A program made the position numbers and the translations under genes. Positions 24,701 through 36,882 of a DNA stretch of 64,000 nucleotides are shown in pieces. Under the pieces are notes generated by a model, which saw only the letters and a program-made list of their open reading frames with translations, was not told where the DNA came from and searched no databases. How positions within the stretch are numbered: position 1 is the first letter of the stretch; the number at the start of each line of letters is the position of its first letter. This DNA is from Anisodus tanguticus (lineage: Eukaryota; Streptophyta; Magnoliopsida; Solanales; Solanaceae): positions 61,328,513 to 61,392,512 of the forward strand of contig CM067539.1 in assembly GCA_034509755.1 (NCBI GenBank). Direction: 5' to 3'.

Positions 24701-27700
24701 CTCCTCTGTAATTACTGTTGACTCTTTCCTAGAATTTATCAGTTCCATAGATCTATGTTGATAGCTATTAGGTAGCTTTTGCTTCTCTTCTTGGGAGCTG
24801 ATACTTTCTTTGTCTGTAATGTTGCATCTTCTTGGTGCTTTTTGTTAATGATATCCTTCTTATTTCATAAAAAAAAAACAGATATCACCTATATGGATCT
24901 TTCCTTATAAAACAAAATCACCTTTTCTCATTTTATCCTTTTTATGTATACATCTACGCCGTCTTCTTTTTAACACCTTCACTCACCATAGTATCACACC
25001 TACGGACCGGTACGTCTGTAGGCGACAAGGGACATGACTAAATCATCTCAAACAACCTTCCCTCATTTTATCCTTGATGCATGGTACTTGCACCTTATGG
25101 CGAATGTGGTCATTTTTAATTCTCTCTTAATGACCCCATATCCATCCTAGTGTCCGCATCTCTGTGACGCTCATCTTGTGGATATGTTGGACTTTAGCAG
25201 CCCGACATTCGCTACCATATAACATCGTCGGTCTTATAACCGTTCTGGAGAACTTAACTTTTATTTTGGTAGGCACCCTTCTATCACAAAGCACCCAGAT
25301 AGTACTTCTCCATCAACCATTCGGTTTTAATTCTATGAGTAGCATACCATCTAGTCTCACCACAATACCATTCATTAATTTGTAGTATTTTGCTAATGGT
25401 GCAAAAAGTACCTATACAGAAGCATTTCCTTTTTGGCCATCTCTTTCAGTTGTTTTAATTGTATGTTTTTTTTTTTCCGAAAATGTTATTTTCCTTGTTG
25501 CTTCTTAGGTGGCTAGTGCAGCTTATGGCACTGATCATGTCCCAGCACTTGATATAATAAGGAGATTAAAGTCCAGAAATGGACTAGCCATCGGCATCAT
25601 CCTGAAACCTTTCAGTTTTGAAGGACGAAGGCGCTATGATGAGGTATTTTACTTTTGTTTTGGGAAATCATGCTGCTGAATAGATCTTTTTATGGAAGGA
25701 TATTAGTCGAAAAAAGACGAACAAAATTGATTCATGAAGGAAGCAATTTTTTTCTTAATTTCCTTATTGGTTGTAAAGAATACCCATTTGCAATGTTGTA
25801 TGGACCAGGCAATTTCTTGATCTACTTTAAAGTAATGAAGACAGCAGAGATGCACATATTGTATATGTCATACCTGTCAAAACATTGATAAACCTGTAGG
25901 GATGGTGGTTATTTAATGTGGTCATGCATAACAACTTGAAGCCATAAACGTGGTGTATCATATTGGAGGTCATATATGATATGGTGGTGGTATAGGTAGG
26001 CAAGAGCATCTAAGTATAAAGTTATTGGACCAACCAATTCACCTCTATGGGCTTTGATACAGACTAAATTTAAGCGTGTTCCAGATGAAGAGAAGATACT
26101 TCAATCAATTTTTAAGCTTATACAGGAAATTAGGAAAAATCTTTAATAGGGGATGTTTTTACAAGTCCGTAACCAAAGCAAAGATATAATTACTAATAAA
26201 AGTTTCTTGTATCACAGTGTTATAGCACCTAGTTTTCTAGGATGTCAAGATTCTAAATCCTAATTCTAAGAAACATAGGACTCCGAGCTGCCAAAAAATA
26301 AATAATTGAAGGAATAAAATAAAATAAGTCCATAACTAACAAAAAAAGAAGAAAGATGTATTTATTAATAGGTTTATATAACATAACTTGAAAGAGATAA
26401 TTAAGGAAACCCCAGGATGAAGTCTTCTGGTGGTGAATAGAACTTGCTATAGCGACTTCATGAAGAGTAGCTGATTATATTTTTTTCTTGTCCCATCTCT
26501 GGGCGTAATGCATCATGCATTATGTTATCTAATGCGGAGAACCGATCAGTGCTTTCTCATTTTCGTATTAGAACAAAGATCAAGAATAACATAGACATGC
26601 CATCTTTATCAATAATAGTTTTCAAGGTAGACCTACTGATTCACAAAAAAAGATAAAGAAGGGTAGACCTACAAATGGATTTTGGGCCTATTTTATTTCA
26701 TTTTACTACTATCTTTCATCTTTAATGGACAATGGGACATTTTAAAGAGTTAAAAAATCGGGGTTTATTTATGTTGAGGTTACATAGGGACTATTGTAGA
26801 TTTTTGTTTTTTGGAATTTGTTTTGCTTTAATTTCTTAGAACCATTTTCACAATATTACCAGCCATGTCTTTGACCAACATTATTGATGGTTCACCCTAC
26901 TTACAGGTCACAGATTTGATTGACAAACTTCAAAAGCATGCAACTGTTTGTATAGGTCAGTTGAACTTTGCATATTACTTATCTTACAGCTCATACCAAT
27001 TTGATGATGCTAATAGCATAGGAGGTCCTTGCTTCTACACTGTTCATTTACTACAAACTCATCCATTAGAAGTCTTAATGAGCACATACATCAGTACTTT
27101 CATTACATGCCGTAAAAGCTTTGCATGGCTACAAGTGACACTAATATCAGTTTAATTGATTATTTGTGAGAATTATCAGCTTAGCTATTAATAGTTCAGC
27201 TATTCTGGAAGTGACCTTTTATCCTGAATGCATGATATTGACGTTTTTGAAGATTGGGTGTCTTCGTAGAGAATCATTCCTTTTTTTTTAGGTTTTCTAC
27301 TCTTTGGTATACTTCTTGTATGCGGGTGTTTTTGTGCCCAAACTGTTATAAATTTTGTTACTTTATAAGAAAAAAGGAAGTTTGTTAGCAACTCTGCCTG
27401 AGTTCCAAAATCATGATGTTTGTTTATTTGGGCTTGCAGTTATTGACACTGATGTTCTCCTCAAAAAAGATCTTTTAACTCTCGATGAAGCTTTGAAAAC
27501 TTCATATAATGCTGTTCTGATGGCTGTTAATGCCATTTCAATTCTTATGTCTGTAAGTTGTTTTTTCCTTCGATAAATCTCACAAGTTCTTTTTTCTTTT
27601 CTTTTTTTTACTGCTTTCTGGATTTTGTTTTCTTAGTCTTTGTACAACTTTTGATTGATGAATTTATCTAATACCTATCTGTTTGTAAATTTGCAACAAT

Positions 27701-30700
27701 AACAGGACCACATAAAGCTTCTAGATGTTACAGATTGTGGTACCAAAGAACTGAGTGGTCCAGAGCTAATAAAAGTAAGAACTATACAGTCCTATTTTAC
27801 ATAATTAAGTTCTATTGCTGATAAAATAGATTTTATTTTAGAGTGTATTACCTCTAGTAGTGCATGATAGGTACAATAAGTTCTTATCCTTGGAAATCGT
27901 GATTATGTACATATTAGTAAATTTTGCCGCTCTAGAGGCCACTGCAATTTTCACTTTTTTGGCAACTTGTAGATTCGTCATTCAACTTTTGTAAAGTTGA
28001 AAATTGCACCTTCTGTTAATTCTTAGAAAAGGAGTCACTTAAATTTAGGGACCAGAATAGGAGTTTTGATTAAAGGTTTTGGAAGAATGGAAAGGAAGGA
28101 AGAAAAAAAATGAAGAAAAGGAGTCGAAGATGCACGAGAAGGAACAGAAAGTAAATTCATTCACCTTATATCCAGACATATTTAATTAAGTCTTATTGGT
28201 GAGCAGAAGAAGAATTAGTGACTGTTGAAGCAATTTACTCTATATTTAAAAAAATGATCATTTCAATTCAAAAGTTCTTTAAGTTGGATCCATAGCTCTC
28301 GGTGCATTAAACCAAATGAATTTTGAAGATTCTGTTACGGAACTTATACATTTTCTATAGTTATTTGTCTGCTCAAACTGAAGGCTAAAGTGATTATTTC
28401 AGATTCTTGAAAGCTACAATGAGGCAAAGACCGGTTTTGGTGCTGGCTACAATGTCGAAACTTCAATTCTGCGAGCTGTCTACGACTGCCCATTCCTTGG
28501 CTCGGGAGTAAAGGTCAGGAGCTCTGTTAGAGTATATGCTTTCATTTCCCATCTACATACTAGGCAGCTAATAATTCCGGCTTCCAACTTATGACTTCAG
28601 TCAAGTTTCTTATATCCTTTTAAATTTATCATTTTTCACAAGTTTTATTGAAGGCATTTTCTGTAAGCTATTATGATTTCTCTCTGTTGACCTTGCAGTC
28701 TTTTGACCTCCATTTTGAGGCCTTCATTTTTTTGCTTATGTTCTTCCGCAGGGGTCAAATGGTGTGGTTATATGCATTATTACTAGTTCAGGTGTTGTAG
28801 ATTCCAGTGATGTACGTAGCGTCTTGTACACGTTTCGGAAAACTACTGGATGTAATGGAGACATTGTGATTTCTATTGTCCAGGAACACAATATGGAGCC
28901 AAATTTAATAGTTACTACTTTAATTACATGTGGGTAAGTTATCTTAACAAAGACTGAACCAAATTCTATCGTCATCTTTTTGTTAGAGTAGTCATAGTTG
29001 TTTTGTGAGATCTATCTTGTGTAGGAATTCATATTCTATAAATAGATCTTCTGTACTTTGCTTCTAGAACTTGATGTATGAGCATTTTATGAATTGCTCT
29101 CCTCATTATAGGCTAGGGGTGGCAATCACCCCACCCGGGATGCGTGGGTGGTGGGATGATGACGCCGATTGTGGACTGAGCTGTAATTGTTTTGTCCAAA
29201 TGGTTAAGAGGAGTAACTTTACAACAGGAAAATTGCTTTAAGATATCGATGGTAGTATACTGTCTTTTCTTTCCGTCACCCCTTCTAGACCCAACTTGTG
29301 GGACTATGCTGGGTATGTTATTGTTGCTGCCTGTATACTGTCTTTTTCTTTCTGTCTGGTTCCTTTATTTGTTGCCACATTATTCACCTCAGATGTTATA
29401 GCAATGGTTTGCTAAAGAGTTCAACCTGTTCTTTTAGCGAATCTGTACAACTATCTTAAATCCTAATTCTTGAGTATTTATGATTTTTAGGTACGCTGCA
29501 CAGGAACCATCCGGAAAAAGTAGCTTATTGTCTAGACTAGCGCAACATATTCCTTTCATTTTTAATATCCTTAAGAAGCCAGATCCACCACTTCAAACTG
29601 CCAAAGAAAGTGAAATCGATGAGACTCCTGAAATTTCTGATATGGCAGAATTTGTTTCTATGGATAATGCACCTGAGGATATGTCCGTCTATTCTGGGGA
29701 ACTACAGGCATTATTTCCTACCAATAGTGAAGACACATCCTTTTTGAGGTATTCCTCTACTCTCTTAAAACCATCTAAGTTCACCTTTGCTGAAATCATT
29801 CTTGGACGACTTATTATGCTCTTACATACAGAAATTTTGTTGCTTTGCAGAGATTATAATGTCTCTGATGAAAGGAAGATTGAACTGTCAAATTCTGACG
29901 TTGCTACTGAAGGTACATAGTTATTTTTGTTTTAGGTTGACTCAGTTTTTCATGCAGTAGCATCTTGGCATGAATGCAATTAAGGCTATTCATCAATTTC
30001 AATAATAAGATTAAAGTGGACAACAAATTTTATCAGATAAGCAAATCCATGTTATGAGCCTATAATGGAATAGTGAAATCCTGATCGGATTCGATTTTGC
30101 AGCACCTCTTGTTTTCAAAAGGGAGTTGCTCAGAAGATGGAATCTTGAGCCAGGAAACGACTCTTCAGAAGGCTTAACTACAGAAGGGACTGAGATCGTG
30201 GAAGCCCAAAACATGGTTGATAATACCAGCACCTACAAACTTCCAGTTGGTGTAAAGCATAAAGAACAGTTGCAAACTAGTTCAGGTACCTCAAACTCAA
30301 GAAATCCAGGGAGGAAATCTGAAGAAAGTAAAAGTGCACAGACTAGAGATATTTCAAGTCTATCTCAGAATGCAGTGGATGAAGAATACAGTGAAATTAT
30401 TGCAGATGTTTACAACTCTAACTTCTCCTATGCCAGTGTTCCAAAAAGGAAAGGAGTTCTCTCTTCTCGGGCAGCCTCTATGCTGGTAAATAGCCTTAGT
30501 TTTAGAGCTAGACATAATCAAATTTAATTTTATCATAAAATCTTGTCAATTTAGATAATTATAAGTTGTTTAGAAAGAGTTCAGTAGGTATTTGCACAAA
30601 CTTTTCTCTACATTATAGTTTATAATCAATTGCCTAAGTTTCTTTAAATTTGATAACTTCGGCTTTATGGAGTGTTAAATTAGCTGGTGGATTTGTTGGA

Positions 30701-33700
30701 TTTTTCACTTATCTTACTGATCTGCGTGCAACAGATGCCTTATGAATACTATTTCTAATAATGAAGAAATTTAAAGTTGGTATATCAAATTCTGCTGTTG
30801 ATTATTTACAATGCAAATTTATGCACTGGTACATGGGCCTCAATACAAGTAGAAACCAAGAAAGGAAATGTAAGTGTTAATGACGTACTGGACCTTATTC
30901 ATTTTCCTTTACGCAATCATAAATAAGTTGTGGTTCCATGATTTAACTGAGCAGATTTGAATTTGTGTTTTGGTGCCTGTCCATAGTTGAAGCTGTAGAA
31001 CATGGCACCAGAGCCATTTCCTCCTCCTCCACCTCAATTTTATCCCTGTATAGAGGAAGCTAGACATCTGAGTGTCTTAGTTGGTTATATGACAAGGGAG
31101 AAATTACGTGGGAGAGTTTTGATTTGAAAGTTAAATATATTTTTATCTACTGTAAGGTTTTAAGTTGTGCTATCATCATACTCAGGAAGCTGAACGGGAT
31201 TCAAAAAAGAAGTGGATTCCTGTAGTTGAAATGAAATACAGGGGAGGTATATACAGAGGTCGCATTGAAGGAGGACTTCCAGAAGGAAAGGTACTTTGAT
31301 GATGTAGCTGTACAGACTCAAAATAGACCTGTTTTTTGGGTTGCTTTTTTTAAAAAAAAATCTTTTACTCTGTCCCAAAAAGCAGAAACTATTAACTACT
31401 TGGAGAGCAAAACAGTTTTTTTACCAAAGTTTTATTAAATAATATTATGATTTCTAGTACTTTTTATGTACTTCCGAAATACGTAAAGTTTATTTCACAA
31501 AAATCAAGAAAATCCATATCTGAGTTCACACTGTATATTAGATGCATTGACCCTCGTGCTCCGAACCCTGCCGCTCAATTTTGGGATGATGAGTATATAT
31601 TTTTTGATTCTTGTATTTGTCTGGATGAAGTGAATTTTAAATTCTATAGGGCTGCCTGTCTCTTGGAGATGGAAGCAAATACGATGGTATGTGGCGCTAC
31701 GGAAAGAAGTCAGGGTTGGGTACATTTTACTTCAATAACAGTGATATTTATCGGGGTTCCTGGAGAGATGATCTCATGCATGGAAAGGTACTACTTAATC
31801 CTCAAGTGCTTTTCAGAGTTTGATAGTTCTCTACAAATTTACTATACAAAAACTAGTGTGGATGCACTTCTGCTGCACAATATGAGCTTCTTGTTCTATA
31901 TTTCGTGAGGTTTCGGAAAGTTATAACATTTCAATACGTCATGGATGCAAGCGTGACACCTTTTCGAAATATACCAACCAGCAAGCAAAGCTGCTTCCTT
32001 AGCACTCACGTGGGCTATAGAAGAAAAAGAACCCGGGAGCTTTTTAAGAACGTGAAAACTCGTTTGTGCATTTAGACGAGCATGTTGGTTTTTGCTAAAC
32101 TTTTACCTACGAGATTTTAGTTTGGATGACTGGGTGCTATCTTTTAAGGACCATGTTTGATATTCTCCCCTTGTTGCATACTGGTTGTACATGGGATTAC
32201 TGCGATTTGCATCAATAAATTTTACTTCATTAAAAAACAAACCAGCCTCTATCCAAATTATTCCCACTTTTTGATTTTCAAGCATCAATTGCGTTGAACT
32301 GATAACAATTGTTTTCAAGAATTCTCAAGTATTTTGGAGAAATACTTTTAATTTGTGGTATCTTTCGTGTCACTCTGTATTTATATATAAGTTTCAAGTG
32401 GCCAATTCATCCATGTTTGGTTTCATCATGAGAATTGGTTAAGTTGATTCTTGAAAATTAAAAAGAATTTCTCCCTCATTGCCCAGCTCCATATTTATTT
32501 TTGAGAATGGTAGCAGGTATTAGAACTTCAGCAGGACGGCAGTGATGGGTGCCATATTTACAAACACATGACAGATCTATTGCATACTTCATTCTTCTTA
32601 CAAAGATTTTAAAGCTTCCAAAATAGATATTGAATCATCTGTATAAATTTCATTACACCAAAAGTGAAAAAATAAAATTCAATTCAACATGATGTTCTAG
32701 GTATATTATATCTATTTTTAAAACATCTAGAGTTTCTTTCCTTCCAGATGGTCCACCATATGCATGTAGGAATTATTCTCCATCTGCTCTTGTGGCTGGT
32801 ACATCTGCCGTAACTGTTCCAACATGCCAACAGCTCACTAGTTGATCTTGGCATTATCCCTTTAATGCCTATCATATTAAGGAAGATCTGCCACAGCTGG
32901 TCAGTGATGACATCTTCATCTATCATTCCATTCTCATTCCATTCTCTTGAAACAACAAGCTTAGATGTTTAAATTGTTTGCATCTTGGCACCGCAATCCC
33001 GTCTAGTCGCTCTCACCTCAACTTCGCTCTTCTCATGCTGTCTAAGCTTGCAGTGCATTATTCAGTCTTACCTTACTTGTCCTAAAACCCTTGCTCTCTA
33101 AAATGATTCCCCATAGTTCAATTTTCGGTCGACAGCCTTGCTGATTTCGTCGGTTAACACAATATGGTCAGCAAATAGCATACATCATGGGACCTCATCT
33201 TTTATTGTGTTTGTTAGGTCATCCATAACTAGGGTAAACAAGTAGGGGTTCAATGTCGATTCCTAGTGTAGACCGCTATTATGGGGAGCTCCTTTGTGTC
33301 TCATACTACTGCTCTCATGCCAGTGGCTGCTCCTTTGCGTTTCGGACTCTGATGGTTTATTTAGTGATTTTCAAACCAAAATTTGTAGATGCCACTGGTG
33401 TATGAATATCACTTGACAAGCTGGTTTTGCACAGTTTTCCTTCTCAGAAGAAAGTTTGGATCGTCCTAGCTTTCATTGTCTAAATGAATAAAGTATTTAA
33501 CTATATACAGGGATGGTTTTACTTTCATACTGGGGATCGATGGTTTGTGAACTTTTGGAAGGGAAAGGCTAATGGAGAAGGCCGTTTCTATTCGAAGCTT
33601 GGTGATGTTTTCTTTGGACACTTTAAAGATGGATTGCGTCATGGCCAATTTCTTTGTATCAACATTGATGGAACGAGGTATGTATGTTCATTTCTCGACT

Positions 33701-34780
33701 TTTCTAATTGGGGTATCCTAATTACACCTTAAAATACAAATGTTGTACTGGAAGTTAAAGTTGGCTTATTGATGAAATAATGTTCGTTTCATACTTGAAG
33801 TAGGTGACATTGCCAAAAATAAAGATAACGAGAGACTTAAACATGTGATCAGTTAACAAGTAAGAAAAAAACAATTGTTTGATTTTTCGTATTTGAGTTG
33901 TGAGAAAGAATGGGCAAGCAATGTGTGACTAAACTTTACCATCTTAAATCATCCCTCTTCAAATTCCTAGGCTTGCATCTGACTTAAATATCTGCAATAT
34001 CTGCTATACTTCTGTCCTTGTTAAAACATAGTTAAGGCTCCATAGTTCTTGCAGTTACCTAGGATTTAAGGTGAAGAGGCTCATGCTAATACCAGAGGAG
34101 TGCAGAAATTTGTCTCATCCTTCATTCCTTGAACTCCGTCTGTGCCAAATGTGCTACATTATGCTTTTTTTCTTCTTTTGGATGGAGTTTGATGCACGTT
34201 TCATTCTGCATCTAACTGTTACATGGACTAGTATCTGCATATAAATTTCATTTACAATTGGCAATAGTGCAATTCTTAGACACTCAATATTGGTGTGCAA
34301 TGGCTGTGGATTTAGGAGGAGCTAGTGAAGGGACTAGTACGGACTACTCTCCTAATAGATACCTATATGCACAGACGTATCATACATATATAATACTTCT
34401 TCCATGTGCCCAAAGTTCAAGCGCCCCGTAAGGTTGCTAACTCAAGGTCGATAAACCACCATTGGCACCAGAAAAACCTAGTTGATTGTACATCTGTATG
34501 GGCTTAATTTTTTTTACCAGTAGTGCTAGCTGAATTTTGATGCATGTTTCTATTTGCCTTCTACTCCTTGACGAAGCTGTGCTCTCGTTTGACTAATCTT
34601 TCTCAATCTTCCTGATTTCTGGGCTGAAGTATCATATGCTTAAACAAGTATTTTTTGTCTTGTGAAGTACATTTTTATGTTATTAATGTAATTCTTATAT
34701 TCTGTAGGAGAATTGAGGTATGGGATGAAGGCCTTCTTCAAAGCCGAAAGAATTTGGATTCTGACACAGAAACCGGGTAG
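15780..34780 (+). CDS. ARC3: ARC3-like chloroplast division protein (FtsZ-like plus MORN repeats), 16 exons
   Basis: Exons: 15780-16093, 18023-18081, 18535-18599, 25509-25643, 26907-26955, 27440-27552, 27706-27774, 28403-28513, 28752-28933, 29491-29748, 29851-29912, 30103-30485, 31186-31290, 31650-31787, 33511-33677, 34708-34780. All introns are GT-AG and phases join in frame to 760 codons plus stop; Arabidopsis ARC3 is of similar length. Residues 1-40 are Ser/Thr/Arg-rich like a transit peptide. FVEVFGIGSRKD (about 75-86) opens a divergent FtsZ-like region to about 370; the GGGTGTG tubulin signature is not visible. A charged middle region (about 385-600) precedes four or five MORN repeats (about 615-735), e.g. 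YRGGIYRGRIEGGLPEGK. Known role of the family: stromal factor that helps place the FtsZ ring at mid-chloroplast. The start was chosen as the ATG ahead of the transit-like sequence. No break was found. Confidence 0.93.
16510..16737. mobile_element. Stowaway-like MITE in ARC3 intron 1
   Basis: The terminal inverted repeats CTCCCTCCGTCCAAATTTAA and, from the right, CTCCCTCCGTCCTCAATTTA continue into matching AAGTGTCTTA. TA flanks both ends (16508-16509, 16738-16739). Length 228 bp. It splits the TTCGATTTTATTATTA array, which resumes after it. Confidence 0.92.
16741..16945 (+). mobile_element. SINE-type element 3' region, truncated
   Basis: The segment with ACCCGAGGGTCTATTGGAAA and CAACCTCTCTACCTTCACAA matches the conserved 3' body of the Solanaceae TTG-tailed repeats seen better at 17630-17784. 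It stops before the usual tail. Confidence 0.6.
17630..17784 (+). mobile_element. SINE 3' domain with TTG tail (TS/SolS type)
   Basis: The body has GAGGGTATACCGGAAACGAC, AGGTAGGGGTAAGGTCTGCA, then CTGGGTATG followed by (TTG)n at about 17769-17783. A TTG-repeat 3' end is the hallmark of tobacco TS and related Solanaceae SINEs. The tRNA-like 5' head was not identified. Confidence 0.75.
19431..20964 (+). pseudogene. LINE ORF1 (DUF4283-type RNA-binding protein), broken
   Basis: The ATG at 19431 opens MGDKVCFFISSDKSFELNDI. An in-frame stop at 19704-19706 separates it from the same frame resuming at 19746. A frameshift near 20200 moves to the frame that runs to 20964. The middle part (LVGTFNDPF, VINQWFLKRWNM, MLFEFPSRCKAERVIVGEWF) is typical of DUF4283 proteins in plant L1 ORF1. 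The C-terminal part is basic and Ser/Pro-rich; no CCHC knuckle was seen. Confidence 0.88.
21304..24763 (+). pseudogene. LINE ORF2 (endonuclease-reverse transcriptase), broken
   Basis: KIISWNVRGLSD opens an apurinic-type endonuclease; LCLQETK, VIGGDFNV and LSDHRPL follow. RT motifs include KDFRPISLIGSVYKILAKML, QGDPLSSFLFI and the catalytic FADDTLIF at 23190. The C-terminus (ILWCLWLERNKRCFDG) is a zf-RVT-like tail. Damage: stop at 21556, shift near 21800, a deletion near 22388-22420, a shift and stop near 22505-22545, loss of one base at about 22861 in the FKADIEKAF region, stop at about 23041 (GI*QGD), and further breaks at 23868 and 24458. Confidence 0.93.
24935..25390 (-). mobile_element. 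RTE-clade LINE fragment (C-terminal RT)
   Basis: Minus-strand translation gives LCDRRVPTKIKVKFSRTVIR, PTMLYGSECRAAKVQHIHKM and KDKMREGCLR, a well-known order at the C-terminus of plant RTE reverse transcriptases. At least three stops interrupt it. It lies in ARC3 intron 3, opposite in direction to ARC3 and to the L1 element next to it. Confidence 0.85.
28934..29490 (+). other. ARC3 intron 9 with hAT end and SINE tail remnants
   Basis: TAGGGGTGGCAATCACCCCA at 29114 resembles the terminal repeat of the hAT element at 62733-63757; no matching right end follows. At 29275-29330 GACCCAACTTGTGGGA and CTGGGTATGTTATTGTTG match the SINE 3' domain. Confidence 0.6.
32510..32940 (-). mobile_element. L1 LINE 3' fragment (zf-RVT region)
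   Basis: The minus strand encodes SRWRIIPTCIWWTIWKERNS, then RCFKN and, after a stop, FHFWCNEIYTDDSISILEAL. This is the usual C-terminal tail of plant L1 ORF2. The rest of the element is absent. Confidence 0.85.
32985..33310 (-). mobile_element. RTE-clade LINE fragment (RT catalytic region)
   Basis: Minus-strand reading gives STLNPYLFTLVMDDLTNTIK, then CMLFADHIVLTDEISKAV. This is the RTE catalytic block, with FADD changed to FADH. Several stops are present. It joins no intact LINE. Confidence 0.82.
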
Positions 34781-36882
34781 GCTGTCTGGCGTAGCTGTGA
34801 AAATATGCTATCCTTCGGCTGTTCCTGGTGTCCTTGAGAAATAAATGCAGAAAAAGTATCAACCGAGGGCAGGTGCCTCTAAGAAGAGTTTTCTTCAACC
34901 AGCTTTGATGATCATAGCAACTATGCTCAAGTATAGTCAGTAATGTTATGTGGACACCTCTAAGCATTTGTTCTTTATCTGTACCAGTGGAATTCAAATT
35001 GAAATCTCCAATTTAAATAGATCTTGTATATTCTGTAAATAGTAATTTAAGTATTTTTACATCTAGGGGTATTTCTCTTGTTGCCTTTTTTAACAGAACC
35101 TTATATATTTTGGAGTTTCATGTTCTAATCCATATGAGCTTTATATCAAATCAATAGATGTTCAAAGATTATTTGTAAATGGGTAAAAATAAATCTCATT
35201 CGACTTTGAACATATTTCTATCTCAAGTTCTTTCTAGGATGGGGCAAGTACTCCAAATTGAAAGAGAAAAGTGAAGGGGGATGAACTACCAATGAAAAGA
35301 ATTCCTATTTTAAGGTGGATAACTATATCGTTGGGAAAATAAACAAAACTGTCGTTGCATCATATATCCATCCAAGAGGCTTGGACCATCAATGAGTTTG
35401 ATGTGATGAATCAAATCCCTCTACCCTATCAAATGTTTTAGGTTTGAGCCCTGGTAATTGAAGAGTTTCTAGTAGGGAGAAATGTCCCGCTTTAATGGAT
35501 CCTATCATGCGATGGGAATTTAGATTAGTCGAGCTAGTGAGTTGTGGTGGTTCGGTCGATCAGAGTTGGAGATTTTTCTGGGTTTGATTACGAAGGAAGA
35601 AGGGAGGGGAAAGGGAGAAAAGGGGTTGGGAGACGGGAAGATAGGGAATGCGGGAGATAGAAAAGAAGGGCAGATGCATACCATGTACTAATTCCGTCAA
35701 AACAATCATATTTAGGCCAATTTGCATACTAGCTTAATTTTTTATTTTTGGTTTGAAAAAATCAATTAAACAACGAATCTCCCTGCTGATTCCATTCCTT
35801 GAGTACTATAGTTAGGTGAATAACTGTAAGAGAACAACTTAAATGATATAACTTTTCCCACGGCGACGTTCATCTTTATGTCTATATCGTCTTAGAAGTG
35901 GCATTTGGAAGTGTTGCTAACTTAACATTTAGGCTAACCACTGCTAGGAATATATCCTAAATCGAATGACTTTTAACATTTATCCACATAACCATATATG
36001 GATTAACAAACCTTTCTGTACTGTCTTCCTAGTATTAAAAGGTTGTCTAAATCTACTAAATAAGAAGAAAAAAAAGTCAATTCATATGTTTTACAGAATT
36101 TACCGTAATCAGTTTGAGCATTATTAGATTTCGTTAACTTTTTGTATTAACCTGAAATATAACCCCCTAGTAAAATGATGATATGATCGGGAAAATCCGG
36201 TGGCTCAAGAGCAGAGATGATATGGAAAAGGAAAAAAAAATTCTTTACCTTTCAATTACTTCTAATTTCTTAAATAACAACAGCAACTAAAATTACAAAA
36301 TTTCGACCAATCTTCTATGTCCGTTTAACTGTTCTATATTCACTGGTGGTGGAGCATAGTGGCGGAGAGAATCAAGACTGCCAAAACATATGAAAAGTAT
36401 ATTAAAATATAAAATGAGAACAAGAAAAAATGTAACCATTTTACACTATTGAACAAAAGGATTACATCCCCTTCACAACTATTGTAAATTTTGAACGAGC
36501 TAACACGTTTATGCAGACACATGACGAGGACAGAGAGGTTGGGGGGGGGGGGGGTGCTGCTTCTGTGGGATGAAGAACAATATGGAACGGAAAGGAAGAA
36601 CATAAAATGGGCAAAGAACAGAGGGAAGCTGAGGAGAAATGTGGGTAGTAGGAAATGAAGGGGCTAAACTAAGCGATGTTGAGGAGTAAATATGTTAAAC
36701 AAGAAAAAGAGGTTTATGTTTCCATTATAACACTAGGAATCAGTTATATTTAAAGTAGCATATGCCAAGTTTGAATATTCCATGATACTACGTGTTTGAA
36801 TATATAGCAGGGAGGTGTGTCAATATATTAACGTCAAATAGGACATCAGAGATGCAATTGAAAATCATGACAAATGGAAATC
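34781..36882. other. space between the 3' ends of ARC3 and the GT77 gene
   Basis: No gene was recognised. The first 250 bases probably include the ARC3 3' UTR. A run of 14 G occurs at 36541-36554. The sequence next to 36882 is the likely 3' UTR of the glycosyltransferase on the minus strand. Confidence 0.65.

Larger units (their letters stand above)
19318..24878 (+). mobile_element. L1-type LINE retrotransposon, near full length, inactive
   Basis: The flanks AGATATCACCTATATGGA occur at 19300-19317 and again at 24880-24897, an exact 18-base target duplication. The element ends in a 10-base A run at 24869-24878. It contains ORF1 (DUF4283-type) and ORF2 (endonuclease, RT, C-terminal zf-RVT-like region) in the same direction as ARC3. 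Stops and shifts break both ORFs. Confidence 0.95.
18600..25508 (+). other. ARC3 intron 3 (6.9 kb), enlarged by LINE insertions
   Basis: Besides the L1-type LINE (19318-24878) and the RTE fragment (24935-25390), it holds three tandem copies of a 24-base unit containing GGTTTTCCACTAAGGC at 18727-18797. Without the LINE the intron would be about 1.3 kb. Confidence 0.85.
31788..33510 (+). other. ARC3 intron 14 with two LINE fragments
   Basis: The 1.7-kb intron contains an L1 tail and an RTE reverse transcriptase fragment, both antisense to ARC3 (32510-32940 and 32985-33310). Nothing else recognisable was seen. Confidence 0.8.
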
